Below, piece by piece: positions 10,591 to 21,996 of a DNA stretch of 64,000 bases. Made by a program: the position numbers and the translations under genes. Numbering within the stretch: the stretch's first letter is position 1; each line of letters starts with the position of its first letter. The notes under the pieces were generated by a model. It did no database searches. It saw nothing but the letters and a program-made list of their open reading frames with translations, and was not told where the DNA came from. Source of the DNA: Litsea cubeba (lineage: Eukaryota; Streptophyta; Magnoliopsida; Laurales; Lauraceae); assembly GCA_012931725.1 (NCBI GenBank), contig CM022944.1:117195623-117259622 (forward strand). The letters are read 5' to 3'.

Positions 10591-13500
10591 TTCGCGGGCT
10601 TTTCAAATACAACGGTCTTCTATGAAAGTGGAGGGAAGGAAAGAAAGAAAAAGAGATTGGCAAGAGAGTGGAGGGAAGGAAAGAAAGAAATAGAGATAGG
10701 CTTGTGCACATATCACGGATGGAACCGGAAGGAGGAAGAAGAGGACTTGTGTTGCTGGTGCCTGCGGCCTGCCTCTGCCTTTATATATTTCAATTTTCTA
10801 CCCGAGTGATAAGCGGATCAATGTGTTGCTGCTATATCTATGGCCCTGTTTATGTGGGTATTTTGGAACAATTTCTGACATGTTTTCCGTCTGTCTGGGT
10901 ATTTTGGAAAACTCGTCAGAAATTTCCCGTTTATGTGGCAGAATTTGATTGATTTAGGAATGTTGGCATTTTGGAAAACTAAAAACCTAGGGTTTTGAAA
11001 TCCCCTTGAGCCATCGAGCTTTTGAGAAAACCAAACTGGGAGAGGAATTCCGGCACAGACCTCGTCGTCTCCGATCTTCTCCAACGGTTTTCTTCATTTT
11101 AGCTTCTCAGAGCACGACGAGAGTTTTAAAAGGTATGGTTCTTCTTCCCTTGTTCTCCTCCATTCATCTCTCTATTTATCTTACAAACTAGAGCCCCAAA
11201 ATGTTTAGATCTTGATCTTAAGAGGGCTTGATCCAAACCCCATTTCTCGATCAAATGGAGGAAGATAAGATCGACCCATTTGAGATTAGCATATTTGATT
11301 TCTAGGTTTTCTGTGATCGACCCCAAATATTTAGATCTTGATGTTGATTTTTTGTGATAGGTTTTTTCTGGTTTCCATCTTCTGGTGTCTGTGTCAAAGG
11401 CGATTTGAATTTATGTTGATCAGGTTGCAGAAATGCTTATATATGGTGAGAATTTATGTTGATCTAGTGTAGTGGTAGCTTGCAGCAACTTCTACAACTT
11501 GTGTGTTGCAGTTGACACGTTAGTATAAACCTCAAAATGGTCTCGATAGAACGTTGGTGTGAATGGCATATGTTTGGTGATGAGTCTTGGCAGCAAATTA
11601 CTCCAGCTGTCCTGCTGCCCAAACTCTCTGCCAATGTGTTTCTGGAATCACTTCATTTGGTTTAGTAATTACACTTTTCCTCATCTGGAATCACTGCAGG
11701 ATATTTTATTTTCAAAAACTAAACAAGCAAGACTAACTGAACTGATTCAGGATGGAAGTTGTCATAGGGACATTTCTACAGCGTATAATTTCTGAATAAA
11801 CCAACGTCTTTACTACCGTGTATATAATATATCATGGGATCAATATGGCATGTTTGCTCATCTGTTGTGTTCGGATGCCTTTGCATGTCGATCAATTCTT
11901 AATAAATTGTGGTATTGCCCCTCCTTTTCTCTGCCCTTCGGTTCAATTACGCCCCAGGCAGAATGCCTTATCACTCGACCAAAGCTATTGGAGTCGACAC
12001 CATCAAGAAAGGCTGTCAATACTTTTTCCCATAAGATAAGATTGCTGGACAATTTGTCTTAAGGGGTCGACACTATCTGAAATGGGGTCGACACGAAAGT
12101 TTGACATTTATTTTATTTTTATGTATTGAAGTCTCGCTCGACCCAGCCACAGGTTGGGTCGAGCAAGTGATCATTCTGCTAGGGGGTTCAAAATGCGTAA
12201 GCCCCATGGAGTTGACACCATAAAGAAAGGGTGTCGGCACTTCTTCCCACTTTAGTTATTTGCTAAATCTCATACACTGGATTCAGATGAGACCCACTCT
12301 TTGGCTCATGGACATATGATTAGTTTTTGCGTGGATGTTGTTTTTTATTTTTTTATTTTTTATTTTTGCTGCTTGAATTGTGAAATTGGTATATAAACAA
12401 TGCATACACGGGTAAAATTCCAGTCAAGAAATCCTTATAGTTATGAAACACAGAATTCAAAAAATTCAGGAATTCATAAATTCTCAGGCAGGAATTCAGA
12501 TATAAAAGAAACAGGAAATTCAAAAATGACAAAATTCAGTAGCATTTCAGAATTCCAGCATTTTGAAAATCCCAGACAGCCACCGGACATGAACTCCAGG
12601 AATTCTAAGAAAGAAACGGGCCCTATATGTGCTTTGAAAATTTCAACATCATCGGTTTTTTTATTATATATATGGCTTGCTGGAATTGGATTCTAGTACA
12701 CTTGTCTATAGTGTCCAAGCCCAGGCGTTGGTCATCAGCCCATGCATCCCCACCATGTGGATGTGCAGCTTCTAATTAGAATTGGTAGAGACGTTTGCTT
12801 GGTAGTCACCGGGACCAACTAAAATTCAATGCTATTGTAGGATTTTAGCCATCCAATATTGGGCCTGAACATGACTGATGGAAATAGAAAAACCCTCTTC
12901 ATCTAAGAACCAGTTGTTTATAGCCTTACTTCATAGGCAAACTGAGATGGATTTGAGTTTCAGTAGAGGCTCTTCACCTATATTGTTCTATTTATTTTTA
13001 TACCAATTTATTTATTTATTTATTTTCATTTTTCTTCTATCTTTAATGGGCAGTGCTAGATAACAGCCGGACAATCTTTAGGATAAAAACGCCCTTCCTT
13101 GTTGGGCCCATTGGATTGCATCATGATCATGAAAGACCATTGGATAGAAAGATCTAGATGAGACTTACCTATATGTAAAATTATGATTTCATAATATCAT
13201 TATAACCCTTTGATCAACGGCTCTAAAATTTAATGGTTTAGATACATTATTTTCTTATGATTTCAACCCAATGATGAGGAAAAGTTGGATGAGTGTCAAA
13301 TCTGAACTTGTGACTATTTGGAGAGGGGAGGGGTGGTGGTAAAAAAAAACTAGACTGACTCAAGGTGGGCCCCGTGATCAAATAAAGAGGGGTGGAAAGG
13401 GGAGCTTTTTAAAGTGGGGGCATTTTGGAGAATCTCTCATCTTTAATACAATAAAGATATGGTGCATTTATGTCACAAGAGTATTCGTGAGGGGAAGGAA

Positions 13501-14149
13501 AATTGTTCTACGTGCTCCTCATTGTTTGCTTGGCACAACCTGTTTTTTTTATATAAAAAATGAATTGATTTTTCTTGATGGTGAGTATTTTGATTTCTTT
13601 TGCAAATGGTACAAATGCAGAATTTCTCTCCGTGCTCTCATAGCGAAAACGATTCTAACAACATATTTGGTTGCAAGCACTTTTGAAGGGAACTGCCTCT
13701 GTGAAAAATAAAGATCATGTGCGTGACAATCTCAAATTCCCTATTTGAGAGACTTTGAAAGGTGAGAATTAGTTGAGTTGACCATGTGAATTGTCACTTT
13801 TGGCCAATAGAATTCTCATAATTTCAGATTTCTAAATCTTACTAAGAACTTGAGCGTTTGGAATCCTATTTCTAGTGACAACATTGAGAGATTTTTCAAT
13901 GTACCCGATAAGAAATCCTTGCAAACAAACATGCCTTTAGATCTTGGCCCTTGGCCGCATGCTTTCAGTGAATGTGGTTGAATTGAATCGGTCGCACTCT
14001 TTTAACTTTTAGTTAAATGTATGTGTTTGTCCCACTCGTACACGTACACCCAAATTTAACACATTATATTAACACCATTAGCGAGTCAATTTAAACCTTT
14101 TCTCTATTATGCATAATTGCGTATACTCTTATCATCTTTGTTTAAATAA
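10591..14149. other. intergenic, with an unassigned exon-like leader
   Basis: At 10621-10700 there is a short tandem duplication (agtggagggaaggaaagaaa). At 10981-11131 a plus-strand tract begins with aacctagggttttg, a telo-box-like promoter word, and ends at a good splice donor (ttttaaaag, then gtatgg at 11132); no partner coding exon was found downstream. Between 11985 and 12250 the words gtcgacacc and aaagaaaggntgtc recur. At 12400-12640 the sequence is rich in aaattca and ggaattc words. I see no supportable gene. Confidence 0.5.
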
Positions 14150-14523
14150 GGGATAAATGCAGATTAGCTACCTGTACTTTGCCAGGATTTCAGACAACCC
14201 CCCTGTAGTTTGGTTTTTTTTACTAAACCTACCTGAACTTGTAATTAACATGCAAAAGTGATGGTTTCTGTTAGTATTAACGGCATATATGTATAAGTCC
14301 CTTAAATGGCATACTGGCGGCATCTGACTCTTATAAATGGCTTTAAAATAAGATATTTTTGACCCTGAACCCACCTATAAAAAATGGATAGCCCAAAGAT
14401 TTGATTTCTCTTCAGCAGAAGAGAAGATAAGAGAAGAGAAGCAGAAGCAGAAGTAGTTCTCCATTTTCGTCAACCACCAAGAGGGAAGCAACCGAACATC
14501 TCCATTTTCTCCAGCCATATCAA

Positions 14524-14999
14524 ATGTCGTCTTCTTCAAACTCACATAACCTGTTTTCTCATAGAACTTCCTCTCCATTTGATGGTGAAAGTCGTTTCTG
14601 TTACTGCGGGCATAGGGCTGCTTTGAGGACTTCCAGAACACAGCGAAACAATGGGAGGAGGTTTCTTGGCTGTGCACTATATGGGGTAATGCTTTGATCA
14701 TTCTGTTTGATCTTTTTAATGTCTGGTCAACCATGGTATTCTTATTCCTATTTTTTTCAATGTGTTCTCAGATCCAGCCAGCATGTGGATTTTTTGAATG
14801 GGTTGATGGAGAAATAGAGCTTGTGCCGAAGCTACTGGATAGGATTGATCTGTTGGAGAGGGAACTGAAGTCGACCTGTATAAGGGAAAGATGTTTCCTA
14901 CGTTTGCTGCTGGGGACATTGGCTGGAATTGTATTTGTGTTTTTCATTTGTTATCTACTGATATCTTGGACTCCTGTAGATGTCATGGAATTACCATGA
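14524..14999 (+). CDS. zf-GRF small transmembrane protein, MULE accessory gene (left copy)
   Basis: Exon 1 is 14524-14685 and exon 2 is 14772-14999, joined across a GT-AG intron (gtaatg to tctcag), giving 129 residues. Exon 1 encodes a Ser/Asn-rich start (MSSSSNSHN) and the zinc finger half ESRFCYCGHRAAL with GRRFLGC. Exon 2 completes the GRF pattern (ACGFFEWVD), then an acidic/leucine-rich segment (VPKLLDRIDLLERELK) and a hydrophobic anchor (LLLGTLAGIVFVFFICYLL). All four GRF zinc ligands (C26, C28, C50, then the Cys of ACGFF) are present. GRF fingers bind single-stranded nucleic acid in better studied proteins; the role of this short membrane form is not known. It runs convergent to the transposase, the position mudrB has in maize MuDR, although the proteins are unrelated as far as I can see. 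The splice model is inferred from sequence alone. Confidence 0.82.
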
Positions 15000-15404
15000 A
15001 TGAACATATGTATAAGTTGGAAATTGAATATCAAATGGGTTGGTTGGAGGTGTTTGTTTTTCAATGACTACTTTTTTTATGAACTTCAATTAACCTGCAA
15101 AAAGCAAAACACTGACAAAAAGAAAAAAGAAAAAAAAAGGAACTGGACAGGAATACAATGAATAATTAGTTGCTGGGAACATCATCATCATTCAATTATC
15201 CAAAAAAACTGGAAACATGCATTCTCATCCAAAAAGTAACAAAGAAACCCAAAACATAATCATCCAGTTAGTACTAAAAACATCAAAACATCATCATCCA
15301 AATGGGAAATAAAATCATCCAGTCATCAGTGACACAACATCCAGTCAGTGAACAACATCAGTGACACAACATCAGTCATCCAATCATCCAGTCATCAGTT
15401 GTCA

Positions 15405-16821
15405 TCAACAAGTCTTGTTCTGTTTTCTTGCTCCAATCCGCCCTCTACCAGTGGTATTTCTTGGTGATGGATTTGGTTGAGAATAAGCTTTTCTGACTCT
15501 TCCCAGACCAATCAAGATTTAGTTAGAAATAAAAAAAATCAAAAAGGGTGACAAAAATATACTCACAATACCTTGTGTGTTGGCATGGAATGGGAAGCTG
15601 TCATGGGTTGAGAAGCTGGCTGTGAAGCTGGTTGAGGTTGGGAAGTTGGCTGAGCCTGGGAAGCTGGCTGAGAACTTGACTGAAGTTGTGATGCAGGACT
15701 AAAAAGTCTTGAATTGGGGTGCACTGGGCCCTTGCAGGATCTGGCATTATGGCATGTTTTCAAATATCTAGCACAAGTCATTGTTCTATTCATTCTAGAA
15801 ACCCTACTGGAATTGGATAACTCATCTGCTTCCCTCCTCCTCAGCTTCCTTGGCCTACCTGCAGGTCTTCTATACAAAGGAGGACCAACTGCTTCCATTC
15901 CACTTTCAACCCAATCATGCATTCCAGGTACTGAGTGTATCATATTGTTATATACCCTCAAATATACCTCTTTGCTGTAGCATGCATGAATGTAATCTTC
16001 AGGCTTCTCTTGATTCATGTATATACATGCAATAGCATGCTTACAAGGTATCCTTGTTAAGTCCCACATTCTGCATAAACATGTTCTTGTCTCAATATTA
16101 ACAACAAATGTTTTCGAAAAACAATCAACCTCAAACTCCCCTGTTCCATACCAGTTGGCAAAACAATGTCTGCTGTCATTTTTGTTCTTTTCCAACTTCT
16201 CCAATATCCCTGGACAGACTATTCCATTATATTTGCTCATGCCTCTAAACTTTACTTGAGTTCTGTTCATCAGCTTCCTCCTTATACACTCAAGCATACT
16301 AACGATTGGTTTCTCTCTTGCATCAAGTATGTAACTATTAAAAGACTCATAAAGGTTGTTTGTTAGTGCATCACATTTAGCCCTTGTGGAAAAGTGAGAT
16401 CTGGCCCATCTGTTTGGATTGGCAGCCATCAGCCAATTATATGCAGCCTGATCCATCTCTAATATCCTCTGCATGTGACTATCAAATTCTCTTGGTGAAC
16501 CACATGATGCTGCAGCCCACATAGCATCTTTTAACAATTTGCATTTGAAAACTTTTTTGAAAATATCATACATATGCTTCAGGCAGTGTCTAATTTCAGC
16601 AGTCGGAACAACTATCTTACATGCTGCATCAAGTCCTTTCTGTCTATCAGACATAAAAGTCCAACCCATGTCACTTCCATCTCCGATGTCATCAATTAGA
16701 GATTTCAAAAACCAAGTCCATGAGTCCATATTTTCAGCCTCTACAACAGCCATTGCAATTGGAAACATATTCTCATTCCCATCTCTACCTATTGCAGCCA
16801 GTACTTGTCCACCATAAATGC
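15405..16821 (-). pseudogene. MULE transposase C-terminal half (left, inverted copy)
   Basis: On the minus strand the reading is open from the truncation at 16821 down to 15563, with first methionine at 16768 (MFPIAMAVVEAENMDSWTWF). It includes the MULE core segment (FMSDRQKGLDAA), ESFNSYILDAREKP, an intact SWIM finger (TCLCRMWDLTRIPCKHAIAC) and a Q/S/P-rich tail. The CCHC knuckle near the end is damaged (CARYLKTCHNARSC). A small 3' exon present in the other copy (15405-15500 here) has lost its acceptor, reading ggtctg where the other copy has ggttag. The N-terminal PB1-like, DNA-binding and first catalytic segments are absent, so it cannot act as transposase. Confidence 0.88.
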
Positions 16822-17823
16822 ATAGCTTCCTACTTCGTAAGAGAATATCTGGATTTTACTTACCTACCTGCACTTTTCCAGGATTTCAGACAACCCCCCT
16901 ATAGTTTGGTTTTTTTTACTAAACCTACCTGAACTTGTAATGACAATGCAAATACAGACGTCCGTGACGGAAAAGAATGAATGACGAAATTACCCCTCCA
17001 TATATAACTCTTGTGTTGCACTTTTCCATCGTTTTCGCTCTTTTTGGATTTTCTTCGAAGAAGGAGCGATTTTGGGAGAAAGCAACCACAACGGCTAGGG
17101 TTAAGCGATCACTGCCTGCAAGAAGCGATCAACAGCGTTTTTCCTCTTGAAAATCCATCAATAAGGTGGATTTATTTCACGCTGTGGTTAGGGTTGTTCA
17201 AAGACGCAACGATTTTGGGAGAAACCGCAGCCAGGTTAGGGTTTTTCAAAGATCTCCTTCAAGAAGCGATCAACCCCTATTTCAGACTTTGTTCAGATCA
17301 AGAAGTGGTCAATCAGAATCCATCAAGAAGGTTTAACGATTTCAGAGGTATGTACTTATATCAAACCCTTAATAATGTGTGATGCCTAGGGTTTTGGGTT
17401 TGGGTTTTGATTAAAAAGATCTCTCTATGGGTTGACATCTCTACGTGCATGGATTGTAAAGTTGCATTTTTTCATTGTCTTTTTTTGTCTCATTTTAGTG
17501 AATGGGGATGAGGAAATTTGGTTGTCTGTGATAGTGATGTGTGAAAATGGTCCCCTCTTGTGCTATCTATTTCAACTGTTTTATGTTTTTTTTGTTTGTT
17601 TTTTTTTTTTATGAATGTTGGTGGAGGATGATCCCCACCTGTCTGCACTATGTAGAGTGCTTTTGCCTTTCACACATGGAGGGGACCACAGTGATAAAAA
17701 AAAATTCCGTTCTTATATTCTGTGTATGGATTTGCCTTCTTTTACATGCAAATGTCGTTTGAAGTGACCAAGTGGCCAATTTTCTTTCTTATTGTATATA
17801 GATTTGCCTCCTCTTACATGCAG

Positions 17824-20745
17824 ATGTCGTTTGAAGAAGTGACAGTACGTTTCCACCATGGTGGTTTCACACAGCCACCAAATATTGTATACCTTGGGGG
17901 TGTGGTAGATGAGGTCACTAACTTTGATATTGATAAAGTATTATTTTTGAGTTTAGGGATTATATGATGGAATTAGGGAACCCAGATAATAGTATGATGT
18001 ATTTTTAAGGTGCCAGACTTGGGTTTTGATGATGGCATGAGGCGAATTGAATCAGATAAGGATGTATTTCTCCTGTTGGAACATTATAAAGGCAGTGAGG
18101 TGTTGACCATTTATGTAGAGAGGGGACATGAACCTCTGATGGTAGTGTCACCTAAGGGGAAGGTCTTGATACAGAATGTTGACAACAAAGGTGTCTTGAA
18201 GAAGTTACCTGCAGCAGAAGTTGGGTCAAGTAGTAGAAAAACCAACTCTGAGGAGGATTATACTGCTGATGTTGAGGATGTGTCTGCTTTTGATGAAGGC
18301 AGTGATGATGACCAAGATGATGATGACAGTGAGGTTGAGCCTCCGGAGTTGTATGAGGATGTTGAGAAGGCTGATGATGAGGATATCTTCAGAGCACCTC
18401 CTGAGAAAGAATCACAACCTCATGAAGCTGAGTATATGCAAGGAGAACAAACACAAAACCAGCAAGAAACACAAACCCCAAACCAGCAAGAAACACAAAC
18501 CCCAAACCAGCAGGGAGAATAAACCCAAAACCAGCAAGTACCAGTTGATGAGAATTGGTTTACGGATGATGAGGGAGGGGATGAGCTTCATTCTTTGTAT
18601 AGCTCATCTGATGAGAACAGGGCGGAATGGCCTGAATTTAATGAGTTGACTGATATGGGGAATCCACAACTCAAGTTGGGCATGATATTTGCGAGTCCAC
18701 ATGTATTCAGACAAGCACTTGTTGAATGGTCTGTAAGGCAGGGCTATGACATTAAATATCTGAAAAATGAGAACAAGAGAATCACAGTTGTCTGTAAATA
18801 TGATTGTGGATTTAGGATTCATGCATCACCCATGCAGGGTGAGAGGACATTTCAAATTAAGTCTTTCAAACCCAAACATACATGTGGTATGAAATTCAAA
18901 AGTCACCTGGTCACTTCAAGTTATATAGCTAATAAATACCAGCAGAGAATGAGTGATGATCCAAAATGGTCAATCCCCGCAATGCAAAAAGAGCTGAGAA
19001 GAGATTTGAAGGTTGATTTGTCTAAGGAGAAGTTGTACAGAGCAAAGAGGAAGGCAGCAGATAACATATCTGGAGATATTAGACTGCAATACACTAGATT
19101 GAGGGACTATTGTGTCACTGTCCAGAAGCACAATCCGAATACAAGTTTATTTGTGGTGACACAAAGACCTCAAATGGATAGAATTCCATATTTCCAGCGA
19201 TTGTATGTCTGTTATGAGGCACAAAAGGTGGGGTTTGTGAGTGGATCTAGACCCATAATTGGTCTAGATGGGTGCTTCCTCAAAGGCATTTATGGTGGAC
19301 AAGTACTGGCTGCAATAGGTAGAGATGGGAATGAGAATATGTTTCCAATTGCAATGACTGTTGTAGAGGCTGAAAATATGGACTCATGGACTTGGTTTTT
19401 GAAATCTCTAATTGATGACATCGGAGATGGGGGTGACATGGGTTGGACTTTTATGTCTGATAGACAGAAAGGACTTGATGCAGCATGTGAGATAGTTGTT
19501 CCGGCTGCTGAAATTAGACACTGCCTGAAGCATATGTATGATAATTTCAAAAAATTTTTCAAAGGCAAATTGTTAAAAGATGCTATGTGGGCTGCAGCAT
19601 CATGTGGTTCACCAAGAGAATTTGATAGTCACATGCAGAGGATATTAGAGATGGATCAGGCTGCATATAATTGGCTGATGGCTGCCAATCCAAACAGATG
19701 GGCCAGATCTCACTTTTCCACAAGGGCTAAATGTGATGCACTAACAAACAACCTTTATGAGTCTTTTAATAGTTACATACTTGATGCAAGAGAGAAACCA
19801 ATCGTTAGTATGCTTGAGTATATAAGGAGGAAGCTGATGAACAGAACTCAAGTAAAGTTTATAGGAATGAGCAAATATGATGGAATAGTCTGTCCGGGGA
19901 TATTGGAGAAGTTGGAAAAGAACAAGAATGACAGCAGACATTGTTTTGCCAACTGGTCTGGAAGAGGGGAGTTTGAGGTTGATTGTTTTTCGAAAACATT
20001 TGTTGTTAATATTGAGACAAGAACATGTTTATACAGAATGTGGGATTTGACAGGGATACCTTGTAAGCATGCTATTGCATGTATATACATGAATCAAGAG
20101 GCCTGAATATTACATTCATGCATGCTACAGCAAAGAGGTATATTTGAGGGTATATAACAATATGATACACCCAGTACCTGGAATGCATGATTGGGTTGAA
20201 AGTGGAATGGAAGCGGTTGGTCCTCCTTTGTATAGAAGACCTGCAGGTAGGCCAAGGAAGCTGAGGAGGAGGGAAGCAGATGAGTTATCCAATTTCAGTA
20301 GGGTTTCTAGAATGAATAGAACAATGACTTGTGCTAGATGTTTAAAAATAGGCCATAATGCCTGATCCTGCAAGGGCCCAGTGCACCCCAATTCAAGACT
20401 TTTTAGTCCTGCATCACAGCCTCAGTCAAGTTCTCAGCCAGCTTCCCAGCCTCAGCCAGCTTCCCAACCTCAGCCAGCTTCACAGCCAGCTTCTCAACCC
20501 ATGACAGCTTCTCATTCCATGCCAACACACAAGGTATTGTGAGTATATTTTTGTCACCCTTTTTGATTTTTTAGTCCTAACTAGAGTATATACATGCTTT
20601 CAGGACATTTGATTTTTTTATTTCTAATTAAATCTTGATTGGTTAGGGAAGAGTCAGAAAAGCTTATTCTCAACCAAATTCATCACCAAGAAATACCACT
20701 GGTAGAGGGCGGATTGGAGCAGGAAAACAGAACAAGACTTGTTGA
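17824..20745 (+). pseudogene. MULE transposase (MURA-like), three disabling lesions
   Basis: Inferred structure: a 5' UTR intron (gtatgt at 17348 to tgcag at 17823), exon 1 17824-17937, intron 17938-18009, exon 2 18010-20533, intron 20534-20646, exon 3 20647-20745. The order is a PB1-like N-terminus (MSFEEVTVRFHHGGF), an acidic stretch and QETQTPN repeats, the MuDR DNA-binding domain (LKLGMIFASPHVFRQALVEW with CGFRIHAS), the MULE catalytic core (IIGLDGCFLKGIYGGQ, FMSDRQKGLDAA), ESFNSYI, a SWIM finger and a CCHC knuckle. Lesions: TAA at 18520-18522 where the repeat context has CAA; a 2-nt deletion near 20099-20103 (aagaggcctga, where the left copy has aagagaagcctga); and TGA near 20363 where the left copy has AGA. 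The SWIM finger also has Tyr for its second Cys (TCLYRMW). All three lesions look like simple later decay. Confidence 0.9.
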
Positions 20746-21152
20746 TGACAACTGATGACTGGATGATTGGATGACTGATGTTGTGTCACTGATGTTGTTC
20801 CCTGACTGGATGTTGTGTCACTGATGACTGGATGATTTTATTTCCCATTTGGATGATGATGTTTTGATGTTTTTAGTACTAACTGTATGATTATGTTTTG
20901 GGTTTCTTTGTTACTTTTTGGATGAGAATGCATGTTTCCAGTTTTTTTGGATAACTGAATGATGATGATGTTCCAAACAACTAATTTTTCATTGTATTCC
21001 TGTCCAGTTCCTTTTTTTTTTCTTTTTTCTTTTTGTCAGTGTTTAGCTTTTTGCAGGTTAATTGAAGTTCATAAAAAAAGTAGTCATTGAAAAACAAACA
21101 CCTCCAACCAACCCATTTGATATTCAATTTTCAACTTATACATATGTTCATT

Positions 21153-21628
21153 TCATGGTAATTCCATGACATCTACAGGAGTCGAAGATATCAGTAGATA
21201 ACAAATGAAAAACACAAATACAATTCCAGCCCATGTCCCCAGTAGCAAACGTAGGAAACATCTTTCCCTTATAAAGGTCGACTTCAGTTCCCTCTCCAAC
21301 AGATCAATCCTATCCAGTAGCTTCGGCACAAGCTCTATTTCTCCATCAACCCATTCAAAAAATCCACATGCTGGCTGGATCTGAGAACATATTGAAAAAA
21401 ATAGGAATAAGAATACCATGGTTGACCAGACATTAAAAAGATCAAACAGAATGATCAAAGCATTACCCCATATAGTGCACAGCCAAGAAACCTCCTCCCA
21501 TTGTTTCGCTGTGTTCTGGAAGTCCTCAAAGCAGCCCTATGCCCGCAGTGCCAGAAACGACTTTCACCATCAAATGGAGAGGAAGTTCCATGAGAAAACT
21601 GGTTATGTGAGTTTGAAGAAGACGACAT
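21153..21628 (-). CDS. zf-GRF small transmembrane protein, MULE accessory gene (right copy)
   Basis: This is the mirror of 14524-14999. Exon 1 runs 21628 to 21467 and exon 2 runs 21380 to 21153, with the intron between. The reading is open and ends in PVDVMELP as in the left copy. The first zinc ligand is lost: the left copy has FCYCGH, this copy FWHCGH, so the GRF finger is probably not formed. The hydrophobic anchor (GTWAGIVFVFFICYLL) is retained. Its promoter would lie in the right terminal repeat, with transcription towards the transposase gene. A frame can be followed throughout, but function is doubtful. Confidence 0.75.
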
Positions 21629-21996
21629 TTGATATGGCTGGAGAAAATGGAGATGTTAAGTTGCTTCCCTCTTGGTGGTTGACGAAAATGGAGAACTACT
21701 TCTGCTTCTGCTTCTCTTCTCTTCTCTTCTGCTGAAGAGAAATCAAATCTTTGGGCTATCCATTTTTTATAGGTGGGTTTAGGGGCAAAAATTTCTTATT
21801 TTAAAGCCATTTACAAGAGTCAGATGCCGCCAGTATGCCATACAAGGGATTTATACATATACGCCGTTAATACTAACAGAAACCATCACTTTTGCATGTT
21901 AATTACAAGTTCAGGTAGGTTTAGTAAAAAAACCAAACTACAGGGGGGTTGTCTGAAATCCTGGCAAAGTACAGGTAGGTAATCTGCATTTATCCC

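Larger units (their letters stand above)
14150..16821 (-). mobile_element. truncated MULE, inverted copy of the 3' half
   Basis: This is a reverse-orientation copy of 19287-21996. It starts with the MULE terminal repeat (gggataaatgcag at 14150, then ggatttcagacaaccccc) and holds the GRF gene, the inter-gene spacer and the C-terminal half of the transposase. It breaks at 16821, inside the codons for IYGGQV of the transposase. A 29-bp piece of the neighbouring tandem repeat (16822-16850) joins it to the longer MULE. The two arms remain closely similar at both DNA and protein level. Confidence 0.93.
14150..21996. repeat. large inverted repeat formed by two MULE copies
   Basis: Left arm 14150-16821 and right arm 19287-21996 are reverse complements of each other with only scattered differences, separated by about 2.5 kb (16822-19286) that contains the MULE 5' half. 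A transcript crossing both arms would fold into a hairpin with a stem of about 2.7 kb. Confidence 0.93.
16851..21996 (+). mobile_element. MULE (Mutator-like) DNA transposon, near full length
   Basis: Terminal inverted repeats of roughly 110 bp lie at 16851-16955 and 21885-21996, sharing ttacctacctg, ccaggatttcagacaacccc and ggtaggtttagt in opposite orientation. The left end is partly eroded (ggattttac against gggataaatgcag at the right). Inside are a mudrA-type transposase on the plus strand and a GRF gene on the minus strand, meeting tail to tail across a spacer (20746-21152) with repeats of gatgactgga and gttgtgtcactgatg. No matching 9-bp target duplication is visible: the flanks read gaatatct and taaaaaata. 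The element lies inside a tandem repeat unit, as the flanking words agatctgg and taaaaaatac show. At about 5.1 kb it is near the size of maize MuDR. Confidence 0.93.

Noticed and set aside
10981..11131. First exon of an unknown gene
   Set aside because: A promoter word and a donor site are present but no coding exon follows, so only noted in the intergenic entry.
14375..14734. 119-residue minus-strand reading in the left MULE arm
   Set aside because: It lies opposite the GRF gene, whose spliced frame has a recognisable zinc finger; the minus frame is a shadow.
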